Source of the DNA: Gammaproteobacteria bacterium
GTDB taxonomy: Bacteria > Pseudomonadota > Gammaproteobacteria > Steroidobacterales > Foliamicaceae
Direction: 5' to 3'
Assembly: GCA_009838035.1 (NCBI GenBank)
Contig: VXSK01000012.1
Location: 12,356 to 76,355, forward strand
Length of the DNA: 64,000 nt
Position 1 is the first letter of the stretch. Each line of letters opens with the position of its first letter. The position numbers were made by a program, and so were the translations under genes. Of this stretch, positions 46,509-56,511 are shown in pieces. Under the pieces are notes generated by a model. The model saw only the letters and a program-made list of their open reading frames with translations, was not told the origin of the DNA and did not search any database.

Positions 46509-48175
46509 GGTTCCCGCTCTGGATCATGTTCGGCGCCATGCTGCTGTTCAGCTGGCAGGCGTGGAACCAGGACGAACTTCGCCGTGACGCCGAGTCGGCG
46601 CCGGTCTCCGGGGACCTGCCTGCGCCGGCTTCACCGGACGCGCCCGTCGAGACGGACCTGCCGGCTCTTCCCTCCGTTTCCGGCGCCGAACCCGGGCAGG
46701 ACCAGGCGGAATCGCCCGCCCGCCTGTCGGCGGCTCCGCCGGTGGTGCGGGTGGTCACCGACGTGTTTGACCTGTCCATCAGCAAGGTGGGCGGCGATCT
46801 GGTCGAAGCGATCCTGCTCGAATATCCGGTTGACAAGGACGATGACGCGGCGAAGATGCGGCTATTGAGCGCCACGCCCGGGGCCGAATACACCCTGAGC
46901 ACCGGTTTGCGGGCGGTGGACGACGCTCCGGAAGCCAATCATCACGAGCGTTTTGCGAGCGAACTGAGCGAGTTCCGGCTTCTCGAGGGCGAAGACGAGC
47001 TGGTCGTGCCGCTGACCTGGAGCGAGGGCGGCGTCAGCGTGACCAAGCTTTACACGTTCCGCCGCGGAAGCTACGCGGTCGAGGTGGAGCAGGTGGTGCG
47101 CAACGGGGGTGTCGACGATTACGGCGTGGCGCCCTACGTTCTGCTGCGCCGCGTCCACCTTCCGGAGAAGCGCTCGATGTTCAACGTCGACACCTACTCC
47201 ATTACCGGCCCTGTCTACTATGACGGCGACAGCTACGACCGGATGGACGTGGACGACATCGAGGAGGAGCCGCTCAGCGAGACCGTCACGGCCGGCTGGG
47301 TCGGGTCCATACAGCACCATTTTGTCGCCGCGGCCGTGCCCGACGGGGAACAGCTCTACCGGTACGACGGCAGGGTTTCCGGGCGCACCTACCGACTGAG
47401 CGCGATCGGTCCGGTGCGGGCCGTGCCACCGGGCGGTGAAGAGCGTTTTTTCGCGCAGTTGTTTGTTGGACCGAAGCTGCAATCCCAGCTCAGCGAGACC
47501 GCCCCGGGACTGGAATTGACCGTGGACTACGGGATTTTCACGGTGTTCGCCCAGCCTCTTTTCTGGCTTCTGAAGACCTTGTTCGCGGGCGTCGGCAACT
47601 GGGGCTGGGCCATCGTGCTCGCCACGCTGATCATCAAGGCGGTGCTGTTCCCGCTCACGGAGGCCAGCGGCAAGTCCATGGCCCGCATGCGCAAGCTGCA
47701 GCCGCGGCTCAAGTCGATTCAGGAACGGTTCAAGGACGATCCGCAGGGGCGCAACCGCGCCATGATGGATCTGTACAAGACGGAGAAGGTCAATCCGGCC
47801 GCCGGCTGCCTGCCCATATTCATTCAGTTGCCGTTCTTCATCGCGTTCTACTGGGTGCTGGTGGAGAGCGTGGAAATCCGCCAGGCGCCTTTCCTGCTGT
47901 GGATCAACGACCTGTCCTCGCGCGACCCGATCTTCGTGTTGCCCGCGCTCATGGGGGCGGCGATGTTCTGGCAGCAGAAACTGAACCCCAAGCCGCCCGA
48001 CCCCATGCAGGCCAGGATCATGACGGCGATGCCGGTGATGTTCACCGTGTTCTTCATGTTCTTCCCCTCCGGCCTGGTCTTGTACTGGCTGACCAATTCG
48101 ATCTTCTCCACCCTGCAGCAATGGCGGCTCAATCGCCGGACCGACAAGGCGCCCGGGAAGCGGGCGGCACGATAG
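46496..48175 (+). CDS. yidC: Membrane protein insertase YidC
   Basis: A 559-residue insertase of the Gram-negative type. It has an N-terminal TM helix (about 6-22), an acidic Pro/Ala linker and a large periplasmic beta-domain (about 75-345). Five C-terminal TM helices follow, including GWAIVLATLIIKAVLFPLTEASGKSMARM, GCLPIFIQLPFFIAFYWVL, and GLVLYWLTNSIFSTLQQW. The basic cytoplasmic loop QPRLKSIQERFKDDPQGRNRAMMDLYK is intact. It overlaps rnpA at its start and the mnmE frame at its end by 55 bases. Confidence 0.96.
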   Translation: MERLRFPLWIMFGAMLLFSWQAWNQDELRRDAESAPVSGDLPAPASPDAPVETDLPALPSVSGAEPGQDQAESPARLSAAPPVVRVVTDVFDLSISKVGGDLVEAILLEYPVDKDDDAAKMRLLSATPGAEYTLSTGLRAVDDAPEANHHERFASELSEFRLLEGEDELVVPLTWSEGGVSVTKLYTFRRGSYAVEVEQVVRNGGVDDYGVAPYVLLRRVHLPEKRSMFNVDTYSITGPVYYDGDSYDRMDVDDIEEEPLSETVTAGWVGSIQHHFVAAAVPDGEQLYRYDGRVSGRTYRLSAIGPVRAVPPGGEERFFAQLFVGPKLQSQLSETAPGLELTVDYGIFTVFAQPLFWLLKTLFAGVGNWGWAIVLATLIIKAVLFPLTEASGKSMARMRKLQPRLKSIQERFKDDPQGRNRAMMDLYKTEKVNPAAGCLPIFIQLPFFIAFYWVLVESVEIRQAPFLLWINDLSSRDPIFVLPALMGAAMFWQQKLNPKPPDPMQARIMTAMPVMFTVFFMFFPSGLVLYWLTNSIFSTLQQWRLNRRTDKAPGKRAAR

Positions 48176-49464
48176 TCGCCTGCGCCACCCCGCCCGGGCG
48201 CGGCGGCGTGGCGGTGATTCGCGTATCGGGTGAAGCCGTGCGCGCCATGACCGCGGAAATACTCGGCGAATTGCCGCCGGCGCGCAGCGCCTGCCTGGTG
48301 TCGCTCACGGATTCCTCCGGAGAATTGCTCGATCGGGGCCTGGCGCTGTTCTTCCCGGCCCCCAACTCCTTTACCGGCGAGGATGTGCTGGAACTGCAGG
48401 TCCACGGCAGCCCGGTGGTCTGCGACCTGCTTGTCGCCCGGATCTGCGAACTTGGCGCGCGGCCCGCCGGCCCGGGCGAGTTCTCGCGGCGCGCGTTTCT
48501 CAATGACCGCATGGACCTGTCGCAGGCCGAGGCCGTGGCCGACCTCATCGACGCTGCCAGCGCAGCCGCCGCGCGGGCCGCCGCACGCAGCCTGCGTGGC
48601 GCCTTCTCGGAGGCCGTAGAGGCTCTGGTTTCGCGCCTTACCGGCTTGCGGGCCCACCTGGAGGCCACGCTGGACTTTCCCGACGAGGAGGTCAATCCGC
48701 TCGAGGACCGCGCGCTCAAGGAAGGCTTCGAAGAACTGGGGAAACGGTTCGGGCGGGTGTCGGACGCCGCCGAACGGGGCCGGATCCTTCGCGACGGGCT
48801 GAACGTCGTGATTTCCGGGCGGCCCAATGCCGGTAAATCTTCGCTCATGAACGCCCTGGCGGGCGAACCCGCCGCTATCGTCGCCGACGAGCCGGGCACA
48901 ACGCGCGACCTGGTGCGGGCGGAGATCAGCATCGAAGGCATTCCCGTGGAACTGATCGACACTGCCGGCTTGCGTACGGCCGAGGGCGGCGTGGAACGGG
49001 AAGGCGTCCGCCGGGCTCGTGCGGCGCGCGACGAGGCGGACCTGGTGCTCAACGTCTGGGACGCTGCGGCGGGCGGACCGCAGCCGCGTCCGACTGGCAG
49101 GACCATCGTCGTGCGCAACAAGATCGACCTGACCGGCGAGACCGCCGGAGCGGCGGGAGACTGGACCGTAAGCCTGAGCGCCAGGACCGGCGCCGGGCTG
49201 GATTCGCTCAGGGAGATCCTTGCGGAAGCGGCCGGCGGGACCGCCGAGGGTGTATTTTCGGCCCGGTCCCGGCAGGTCAACAGCCTCAAGGAGGCGAACC
49301 GGCGTTTTCTGGCGGCGGGATCCCTGTTCAGTCAAGGCCATTCCGCAGAACTGGTGGCCGAGGAGCTGCGGCTCGCCCAGGAGCACCTGGGCGAGATCAC
49401 CGGAGCGGTGGGCAGCGACGACCTGCTGGGCGAGATCTTCTCGCAGTTCTGCATCGGGAAGTAA
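48121..49464 (+). CDS. mnmE: tRNA modification GTPase MnmE
   Basis: A 447-residue GTPase forming 5-carboxymethylaminomethyluridine at tRNA wobble positions with MnmG. The N-terminal folate-binding domain starts IVACATPPGRGGVAVIRVSG and includes FTGEDVLELQVHGSP. The G domain has GRPNAGKSS, DEPGTTRD, DTAGLR and NKID. The C-terminus ends with the catalytic CIGK motif. I chose ATG 48121, which gives a slightly long leader before IVACATPP but overlaps yidC by 55 bases in another frame. No later ATG or GTG fits before the conserved segment. Confidence 0.93.
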   Translation: MAAQSPDRQGAREAGGTIVACATPPGRGGVAVIRVSGEAVRAMTAEILGELPPARSACLVSLTDSSGELLDRGLALFFPAPNSFTGEDVLELQVHGSPVVCDLLVARICELGARPAGPGEFSRRAFLNDRMDLSQAEAVADLIDAASAAAARAAARSLRGAFSEAVEALVSRLTGLRAHLEATLDFPDEEVNPLEDRALKEGFEELGKRFGRVSDAAERGRILRDGLNVVISGRPNAGKSSLMNALAGEPAAIVADEPGTTRDLVRAEISIEGIPVELIDTAGLRTAEGGVEREGVRRARAARDEADLVLNVWDAAAGGPQPRPTGRTIVVRNKIDLTGETAGAAGDWTVSLSARTGAGLDSLREILAEAAGGTAEGVFSARSRQVNSLKEANRRFLAAGSLFSQGHSAELVAEELRLAQEHLGEITGAVGSDDLLGEIFSQFCIGK

Positions 49465-49533
49465 AATCCTGCCGGCTGATGCAGGGTCGGCCTCGAGCTG
49501 GAGTGCGCCTTGCGGGAAAGGACAAGCGGATCG

Positions 49534-51405
49534 ATGAGCCAGGCGGAATTTGATGTAATCGTTGTGGGTGGCGGTCACGCCGGCACCGAGGCGGCGCTGG
49601 CCGGCTCACGCATGGGAGCGCGCGTTCTGCTGATTACGCACAGCCTGGACACGCTCGGGCAGATGAGCTGCAATCCGGCGATCGGCGGCGTCGGGAAGGG
49701 CCACCTGGCGCGCGAGATCGACGCGCTTGGCGGGGCCATTGCGACGGCGGCCGATCGCGCCGGCATCCATTTCCGCCGGCTCAACGCCAGCAAGGGACCG
49801 GCGGTGCGCGCCACCCGGGCGCAGGCCGACCGCTTGCTGTACAAGGCGGCCATACGGACGGAGCTGGAGTCGGCCCGCGGACTGACGCTGTTCCAGGACA
49901 GCGTCGACGACCTGGTAATCGATCGGCACCGCATAGGCGGGGTCAGGACCCACACAGGACTGGAGTTCCGCGCCGGGGCCGTGGTGCTGACGGTCGGGAC
50001 CTTCCTGGGCGGACAGATCCACGTGGGCAGCGAGCGTCATGCCGCCGGCCGGGCCGGAGACCTGCCGGCCAACCGCCTTGCCGGGCGATTGCGGGCACTG
50101 GACCTGCCGGTGGGGAGGCTCAAGACCGGAACGCCGCCCCGGCTGGACGGAAGAACCATCGATTTTTCGGTCATGCGCAGACAGCCGGGAGACCGGCCGC
50201 GTCCGGTATTCTCGTTCATGGGCCGTCTTGAGCACCACCCGCGCCAGGTGGAATGCCACATTACCCGCACCACCGAAGCCACCCACGAAATCGTTCGGGC
50301 CAGGCTGGACAAGTCCCCGATGTACAGCGGCGCCATAGAGGGCGTCGGGCCCCGCTATTGTCCTTCGCTGGAGGACAAGGTCGTGCGCTTCGCGGATCGC
50401 GAGTCGCACCAGATTTTCGTTGAACCGGAGGGGCTGACCACCGACGAGGTCTATCCCAACGGCATATCCACCAGCCTGCCGGCGGACGTCCAGCTTGAGT
50501 TCCTGGCCACGATTCCGGGATTCGAGCGGGCCCGCATGACCAGTCCCGGGTACGCGATTGAGTACGACTATTTCGATCCGCGGGAACTGGGCCCCGACCT
50601 GCAGACGCAGGCCGTGGCGGGACTCTACTTTGCCGGACAGATTAACGGCACCACCGGTTACGAAGAGGCCGCCGCGCAGGGCCTGCTGGCCGGAGTCAAC
50701 GCGGTGCTGGCCGGGCGCGGCGAGCCGAGCTTCACGCCCGGGCGCGAGGAGGCCTACATGGGCGTGCTGGTCGACGACCTCGTGACCCGCGGCGTTACCG
50801 AGCCGTATCGGATGTTCACCAGCCGCGCCGAGTACCGTCTGCGTCTGCGTGAAGACAATGCCGACGCCCGCCTGACGCCCGAAGGGAAGCGGCTCGGGCT
50901 GATCGGGGAGGAACGGTGGAAGGCCTTCTGCCTCAAGCAGGAGGCGATCGCGAAGGAACGGGAGCGGCTTGCGCAGCGCAGGACTCCGGATCCCGGGGCC
51001 GCCGCAGGCGGCGCCTGCAGCGCCCTGAACCTGCTCCGACGCCCGGACTGGGACTACCGCCGCGTGACGGACCTGCCCGCCGTGGGCGCGCGCCCCGAGG
51101 CGAAGGGCGAGTGGCCGGAGCTGGCCCGGCAGATCGAAGAGGCGGTGGAGATCGAGGTTCGCTACGCCGGCTATCTCAAGCGCCAGGGGGCGGAAATCAG
51201 GCGCAACCATCGGATGAGGGGCACGGCGCTGCCCGTGGAACTGGACTACGGAGTGGTCCGGGGCCTGTCCAATGAAGTTCGCGAGAAACTCTCGCAAGCC
51301 CGGCCGGCCACCATCGGACAGGCGGAGCGGATTTCGGGTATGACGCCCGCGGCGGTGTCCCAGTTGTTGGTTCACCTGAAGAAACAGGAGCTCAAATGCG
51401 CGTGA
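49534..51405 (+). CDS. mnmG: tRNA uridine-5-carboxymethylaminomethyl modification enzyme MnmG
   Basis: A 623-residue FAD protein. The dinucleotide site [19 protein letters not shown] is near the N-terminus. [80 protein letters not shown] and the C-terminal [18 protein letters not shown] are all hallmarks. It pairs with MnmE. In most gammaproteobacteria rsmG follows; here an opp-type transporter block starts inside its last codons (10-base overlap) and rsmG is 7.8 kb away. Confidence 0.96.
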   Translation: MSQAEFDVIVVGGGHAGTEAALAGSRMGARVLLITHSLDTLGQMSCNPAIGGVGKGHLAREIDALGGAIATAADRAGIHFRRLNASKGPAVRATRAQADRLLYKAAIRTELESARGLTLFQDSVDDLVIDRHRIGGVRTHTGLEFRAGAVVLTVGTFLGGQIHVGSERHAAGRAGDLPANRLAGRLRALDLPVGRLKTGTPPRLDGRTIDFSVMRRQPGDRPRPVFSFMGRLEHHPRQVECHITRTTEATHEIVRARLDKSPMYSGAIEGVGPRYCPSLEDKVVRFADRESHQIFVEPEGLTTDEVYPNGISTSLPADVQLEFLATIPGFERARMTSPGYAIEYDYFDPRELGPDLQTQAVAGLYFAGQINGTTGYEEAAAQGLLAGVNAVLAGRGEPSFTPGREEAYMGVLVDDLVTRGVTEPYRMFTSRAEYRLRLREDNADARLTPEGKRLGLIGEERWKAFCLKQEAIAKERERLAQRRTPDPGAAAGGACSALNLLRRPDWDYRRVTDLPAVGARPEAKGEWPELARQIEEAVEIEVRYAGYLKRQGAEIRRNHRMRGTALPVELDYGVVRGLSNEVREKLSQARPATIGQAERISGMTPAAVSQLLVHLKKQELKCA

Positions 51406-53039
51406 AAATCCTTATTGGGGCCGGCGCGCTGGCGCTGCTTCTCGGCGGCTGCGGCGGCGGAACGGAACAGACACCGGTAAGTTACGGCCCGATCGGCGGC
51501 GAGTCGGGGCTGGAGCTGGCGGACGAGCAGGTTCTCCACCGCGGCAACGGAACCGAGCCCCAGACGCTGGACCCGCACCGGGCCGAAGGAGTCCCGTCCT
51601 CGAATATATTGCGCGACCTGTTCGAGGGGCTGGTCGGCGAAGCGCCGAACGGCGAGCTGATTCCCGGGGCGGCCGAGAGCTGGACGATATCCGAAGACGG
51701 CCTGACCTATACCTTCATCATGCGGCCCGACGGGCGCTGGAGCAACGGCGATCCGGTCACCGCGTTCGACTTCGAGTTCGGCCTGCGACGCAGCGCGGAC
51801 CCGAACACGCTGTCGCGCTACTCCAGTGTGCTGGCGCCGATCCGCAACGCGCGGCAAGTCATCGCCGGCGAACTTCCGCGGGAGGAGCTGGGTGTGGAGG
51901 CGGTGGATGAGCGGACCTTCGTGATCCACCTCAACGCCCCCACGCCGTACATGCTCGGACTGCTTACCCACTCGACCTGCTATGCCGTGCATCGCGGAGT
52001 GGTGGAGCAGTACGGCAGCAACTGGTCGCGGGTTGAGACCCATGTGGGCAACGGCGCGTACCAGCTCAGGGACTGGGTCGTGCAGTCGCATATCCACATC
52101 GAGCGCAATCCCCACTACTGGGACAACGCCAACACGACCATCGACGAGGTCTACTACTACGCGATCGAGAACCAGGACGCGGAACTCAAACGCTACCGCG
52201 CGGACGAGCTGGACATCACCGCCACGATTCCGCAGAAGCAACTCAAGTGGATCCGCGCCAACCTGGCCGAGGAATTCCGAGTTACGCCGTACCTTGGAAC
52301 GTACTACTTCGGCTTCAATACCACGCGGCCGCCGTTCGCGGACCAGCCTGGGCTCAGACGCGCGCTGTCGCTGGCGGTGGACCGCGACATCATTGCGCGG
52401 GTCGTGAGCGGCGCCGGCGAACCGGTCGCGTACAGCTGGGTGCCGCCAGTGCGCGGTTATGCGCAGCAGGAACCCGAAGAGGCCGGCTGGACCCAGGAGC
52501 AGCGCGAGGCGGAGGCAAGACGGCTCTACGCCGAAGCGGGCTATTCCGAGGAGAATCCGCTCACGGTCGAAGTCCTGTACAACACCAGCGACAATCACAA
52601 GCGAATCGCCATCGCGCTACGGAGCATGTGGAAGGAGGTCCTGGGCATGGATGCCACGCTTGCGAACCAGGAATGGAAGGTTTTCCTGGAAACCCGCAAG
52701 AGCAAGCTGGAGACGGAAATCTACCGGGCCGGCTGGATCGGCGACTACGAAGACGCCTATACCTTCGCGCAATTGCTGGAATCGAGCAACGAACAGAACG
52801 ACTCGGGCTACGACAATCCGCGCTACGATGCGCTGCTGGCCTCCGCATCGGCGGAACCGGACGTGCTGCGCCGGGCCGAATACCTTCAGGATGCGGAGCG
52901 GCTGATGCTGGCGGACCAGCCCATCCTGCCGCTGTACTTCTACGTCACCAAGCGAATGGTCAAGCCCTGGGTGCACGGCTACGAAGGTAATATCATGGAT
53001 CACATATACGCACGGCACTTGAGTATCCTTAAGCACTAG
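51396..53039 (+). CDS. oppA: Oligopeptide-binding lipoprotein (OppA-like)
   Basis: A 547-residue SBP_bac_5 family protein with a lipoprotein signal (LLLGGC, Cys19). Conserved segments are [69 protein letters not shown], and [18 protein letters not shown]. It should bind peptides in the periplasm for the OppB/C/DF transporter encoded downstream. Its own operon partners begin only at 55551, after an unrelated ABC exporter pair. Its start lies inside the 3' end of mnmG. Confidence 0.9.
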   Translation: MRVKILIGAGALALLLGGCGGGTEQTPVSYGPIGGESGLELADEQVLHRGNGTEPQTLDPHRAEGVPSSNILRDLFEGLVGEAPNGELIPGAAESWTISEDGLTYTFIMRPDGRWSNGDPVTAFDFEFGLRRSADPNTLSRYSSVLAPIRNARQVIAGELPREELGVEAVDERTFVIHLNAPTPYMLGLLTHSTCYAVHRGVVEQYGSNWSRVETHVGNGAYQLRDWVVQSHIHIERNPHYWDNANTTIDEVYYYAIENQDAELKRYRADELDITATIPQKQLKWIRANLAEEFRVTPYLGTYYFGFNTTRPPFADQPGLRRALSLAVDRDIIARVVSGAGEPVAYSWVPPVRGYAQQEPEEAGWTQEQREAEARRLYAEAGYSEENPLTVEVLYNTSDNHKRIAIALRSMWKEVLGMDATLANQEWKVFLETRKSKLETEIYRAGWIGDYEDAYTFAQLLESSNEQNDSGYDNPRYDALLASASAEPDVLRRAEYLQDAERLMLADQPILPLYFYVTKRMVKPWVHGYEGNIMDHIYARHLSILKH

Positions 53040-53080
53040 CGGACCAATAACAACAAAGGGATTGCGGTGCCCACGGCAAC

Positions 53081-53097
53081 AAGGAGGATTTCTCTTG
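53081..53097 (+). promoter_or_regulatory. Ribosome binding site that selects a TTG start
   Basis: AAGGAGG (53081-53087) is seven bases from TTG 53095 but 16 from the in-frame ATG 53104, so the TTG is the better start of the ABC ATPase gene. Confidence 0.65.
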
Positions 53098-53865
53098 GGC
53101 GCGATGATTGAAGCGAGGGGACTGAGCAAGTCCTACGGCGAGCTGCTTGCCGTCGATGGACTGGACTTGAGCGTGGAGGCGGGCGAAATCCTGGGGTTTT
53201 TGGGGCCCAACGGGGCCGGCAAGACCACAACGGTGAAAATGCTGACCGGCATGATTCAGCCGGCGTCGGGGCGGGCGCGGATTTGCGGGATCGATGTGAG
53301 CAAGGATCCGGTCGCCGCAAAGCAATGCCTGGGCTATGTTCCCGAAAGCGGGGCACTCTACGAATCGCTCAGCGCCGCGGAGTTCCTGCGCATGATCGGC
53401 AGCCTGTACGGGATGCGCCGCGCAGACGCCGACCGTCGGGCCGACCGTTTCCTGGAACTGTTCGGAATCCTCGACGCGCGGGACCGGTTGATCAGCGGAT
53501 TCTCAAAGGGGATGAAGCAGAAGGTTCTGATCAGCGCGGCCCTGCTGAGCAATCCGCAGGTGCTGTTTCTCGATGAGCCGCTGAACGGGCTGGACCCCAA
53601 TGCCGCGCTGGTGGTCAAGACCCTGTTGCGGGAGCTCGCGGATCAGGGGCGCGCCATTCTCTTCTGTTCGCATATTCTCGACGTCATCGAGCGGGTATGC
53701 ACCCGCGTCGTCATCATTCATGAAGGCCGGCAGGTGGCCGGTGGCGCACCGGAGCAGATCGCCGCCGAACACGGCGTCGAGACGCTGGAGGACGCCTTCG
53801 TGCAACTCACCGGCGTGCGCGATACGGAGGCCGTGGCACGGGAACTCCTGGTGGCCCTGCAATGA
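53095..53865 (+). CDS. ABC exporter ATP-binding protein
   Basis: A 256-residue ATPase (from TTG 53095) of the CcmA/NatA type. Walker A is GPNGAGKTT (37-45), the signature is SGFSKGMKQKVLISAALL (a KGM variant of SGGQ), and Walker B is QVLFLDEPLNGLD. The EPLNGLDPNAA form and the linker to the next gene indicate an export system. It overlaps the following permease by ATGA, so the two make one transporter, distinct from the opp importer genes on either side. The substrate is unknown. Confidence 0.85.
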   Translation: MGAMIEARGLSKSYGELLAVDGLDLSVEAGEILGFLGPNGAGKTTTVKMLTGMIQPASGRARICGIDVSKDPVAAKQCLGYVPESGALYESLSAAEFLRMIGSLYGMRRADADRRADRFLELFGILDARDRLISGFSKGMKQKVLISAALLSNPQVLFLDEPLNGLDPNAALVVKTLLRELADQGRAILFCSHILDVIERVCTRVVIIHEGRQVAGGAPEQIAAEHGVETLEDAFVQLTGVRDTEAVARELLVALQ

Positions 53866-55484
53866 ACCCGGCGCCTGGAGTCATCGGCGCGCTGGGCGGC
53901 AATTACCGGCAGTGGCGGGCCCTGGTGCGCGTCCTGATCCAGGTCGGCTTTCGCACCTCGCTGTCAACCGAGCAGATGACGCAACAGGGGAAGCGCACGC
54001 GGTTTGTCTCCTGGATGACGGGAATTTTCCTGGGCATCGTGGGCGTCTATGTGGGCGCGGTGACAGCGTTTGCTCCCGGACCGTTTACGTTGGGCCTCTT
54101 CGCGCTCACGACTGTCTCCATCGCGGTGTTCTTCCTGCTGTTGGCCAACTTTCAGGCCGTGGCCATTTCGCCGATGGATTACCGGGCTCTGGGTCATCGG
54201 CCCGTCAGTCCCCGCACCTACCTGCTGGCGCGGCTGACCGTGACTCTTGCCCACCAGGGGATCAACACGGGCCTGATTGTCGGTCCGTCCGTCGTGGTTT
54301 GCGGTGTGCGGTTCGGCTGGCTTGCCGCGATCGGACTGGCGTTGGCCGCGGCGTTGCTGCTCCTGTCGATCGTGCTGGCGCTGATCGGCATTTATGCCTG
54401 GCTGATCGAGAAGGTGGGCGCGAGCCGGCTGGGTCGCGCCATGTCCTACTCGCAACTGTTCCTGGGCGCCATTTATCTCGTTCCGGTGCTGTTCATGGAC
54501 AGGCTGACTCCGTACCTGCGGTCGATGGAGGGGCTTGCGCCGGAAGGCTGGTGGCTGGCCTTGCCGAGCGCCTGGTTCGCGGGCCTGGCCAGCCTCATCG
54601 GCGGCGCGGGCGGGTCCGGGCAGTGGTTGTGCGCGGCGCTGGCACTGGGCGCGCCGGTCGCGCTCGGATGGGCTTCCCGTGACCGGCTCTCGCTCGCATC
54701 CGCGCAAAAGCTTGATGAATCGGTGAGCGTGGACACAGATCGACAATCGAAGCGCCGTCGGCGAGCCGGCAAGCGGAAAGGGCTCGGCCGACTCAGCGTC
54801 GCCTCGGGACTGATACGCGGGCAGTTCCGGCACGACACCCAGTTTCGAATGAGCGTTTTCGGCCTGGTTCCGCTGGTCGCGTTCTATTTCATCCTGGCCA
54901 TGCGGAACACGGGCAGCGTCGATCCATTTGTTCCCGGCAGCAGCGTCTGGCCGTTGTTCGGCTTTCACTTCGCGCTTTTGCTGGCGCCGACCATGCTGCT
55001 GGAACAGTTGTACTGGAGCACCTCGTACCGTGCCGGCTGGATTTTCTTCTCCACACCCGTGAACCGGGCGCGTGTGGCGGCCGACGCAAGGCATTGCGTG
55101 ACGCTGTATTTCGTTGTGCCCTTCCTGGCTTTGGCGGCGGCCTGTCTTGCCTGGTTGTTCGAGGCAGTCTGGCATGCATTGGCGCACGTGGTTCTGGTTG
55201 GGCTTCTCGGCGTATTCCTGATGCAGGCAAGCCAGTACCTGTGGCCGCGGCTGCCCTTTACGATGCGGCCGGTGCAAAGTCGGCAAACGCGCCTGTTGAG
55301 CGCCCAGATGGTCGGCCTGAGTCTGATGTCCGTCCTGATCGGGCCGTATGCGTCTTTCGCCTATCCCCGGCCTGCGTGGGCGATCGGAACCTTCGCCGTC
55401 GTCGCGAGCGGCGTCGTATTGATGGAGACCCTGCTGCCCCGACGGCTGAATCGGAGGCTGCGCTGGCTGGAAGCGGAAGGCTGA
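53862..55484 (+). CDS. ABC exporter membrane protein, substrate unknown
   Basis: A 540-residue polytopic protein with about 11-12 predicted TM helices in two halves (roughly 48-270 and 330-520). A basic cytosolic loop rich in Lys/Arg (SKRRRRAGKRKG) lies between them. It does not show the binding-protein-dependent permease loop found in OppB/OppC, so it belongs with the exporter ATPase just upstream. I do not recognise a named family. It ends 66 bases before oppB. Confidence 0.7.
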   Translation: MNPAPGVIGALGGNYRQWRALVRVLIQVGFRTSLSTEQMTQQGKRTRFVSWMTGIFLGIVGVYVGAVTAFAPGPFTLGLFALTTVSIAVFFLLLANFQAVAISPMDYRALGHRPVSPRTYLLARLTVTLAHQGINTGLIVGPSVVVCGVRFGWLAAIGLALAAALLLLSIVLALIGIYAWLIEKVGASRLGRAMSYSQLFLGAIYLVPVLFMDRLTPYLRSMEGLAPEGWWLALPSAWFAGLASLIGGAGGSGQWLCAALALGAPVALGWASRDRLSLASAQKLDESVSVDTDRQSKRRRRAGKRKGLGRLSVASGLIRGQFRHDTQFRMSVFGLVPLVAFYFILAMRNTGSVDPFVPGSSVWPLFGFHFALLLAPTMLLEQLYWSTSYRAGWIFFSTPVNRARVAADARHCVTLYFVVPFLALAAACLAWLFEAVWHALAHVVLVGLLGVFLMQASQYLWPRLPFTMRPVQSRQTRLLSAQMVGLSLMSVLIGPYASFAYPRPAWAIGTFAVVASGVVLMETLLPRRLNRRLRWLEAEG

Positions 55485-55550
55485 TGCGGCCCAGGAGGGG
55501 GCGGGGGAAAACACCGGTCCTTCCAGCCTTGAGCGGGGTATGATGCGCTG

Positions 55551-56489
55551 ATGTTTCGATACGCCTTGCGGCGCGTGTTCGCGGCGATTCCCACGCTGCT
55601 GATCCTCATCGCGCTGGCTTTTTTCATGATCCGCGCCGCGCCGGGCGGACCCTTCGATACCGAGAAGACCCTGCATCCGGAGATCGAGGCCAAGATCCGG
55701 GCGGCCTATCACCTGGACGAACCGCTGATCCAGCAACTGGGCCGCTATCTGAGCGGTCTTGCCCAGGGCGACTTCGGGCCCTCGTTCCAGTACACCGACC
55801 GGACCGTGACCGAACTGATTCGGGAGGGCTTCCCCGTATCGTTGCAACTCGGCGCCTGCGCAATGCTGTTGGCGCTGCTGATTGGAGTGTCCGCGGGCGG
55901 CTGGGCCGCCTTGCGGCAGAACCGGGCCTCCGACCATGCGGTAATGGCCGCCAGCATGACCGGCATATCGATTCCCAATTTCGTCATCGGTCCGCTGCTG
56001 ATCCTGGTCTTCGCGGTGCACCTGGACTGGCTTCCGGCGGGCGGCTGGCCGTCGGAGAGCCTGTTCGAACGGTTGCCGAACATGGTGATGCCGGTGGTGG
56101 CGCTGGCGCTGCCGCAGATCGCCTATATCGCCCGGCTGACCCGCGGCAGCATGATCGAAGTGCTGCGGAGCAATTTCATCCGCATGGCACGGGCGCAGGG
56201 CCTGGCGCAATCGACGATATTGCTTCGCCATGCGCTCAAGCCCGGCCTGTTGCCCGTGCTTTCCTACCTCGGCCCGGCAACGGCGGCGGTCATCACCGGT
56301 TCGGTCGTGATCGAGCAGATCTTCGGCGTGCCGGGGCTGGGCAGGCATTTCGTGCAGGGCGCGTTGAACCGCGACTACACGTTGGTGATGGGCGTGGTGG
56401 TCTTCTACGGAATACTGATCATCCTCTTCAATTTCGTCGTGGACATCTGTTACGGCTTCCTCGACCCCAGGGTCCGGCAGCGCAGCTGA
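55551..56489 (+). CDS. oppB: Oligopeptide ABC transporter permease OppB
   Basis: A 312-residue permease starting MFRYALRRVFAAIPTLLILI, with six TM helices. FFMIRAAPGGPFDTEK is the OppB/DppB signature. The EAA-like loop is RGSMIEVLRSNFIRMARAQGLAQSTILLRHALKPGLLPV, and it ends with the ITGSVVIEQIFGVPGLGRHFVQGA segment. It works with OppA, OppC and the fused OppDF. Confidence 0.93.
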   Translation: MFRYALRRVFAAIPTLLILIALAFFMIRAAPGGPFDTEKTLHPEIEAKIRAAYHLDEPLIQQLGRYLSGLAQGDFGPSFQYTDRTVTELIREGFPVSLQLGACAMLLALLIGVSAGGWAALRQNRASDHAVMAASMTGISIPNFVIGPLLILVFAVHLDWLPAGGWPSESLFERLPNMVMPVVALALPQIAYIARLTRGSMIEVLRSNFIRMARAQGLAQSTILLRHALKPGLLPVLSYLGPATAAVITGSVVIEQIFGVPGLGRHFVQGALNRDYTLVMGVVVFYGILIILFNFVVDICYGFLDPRVRQRS

Positions 56490-56511
56490 CTGTCCGGGGG
56501 CATCCACACAG

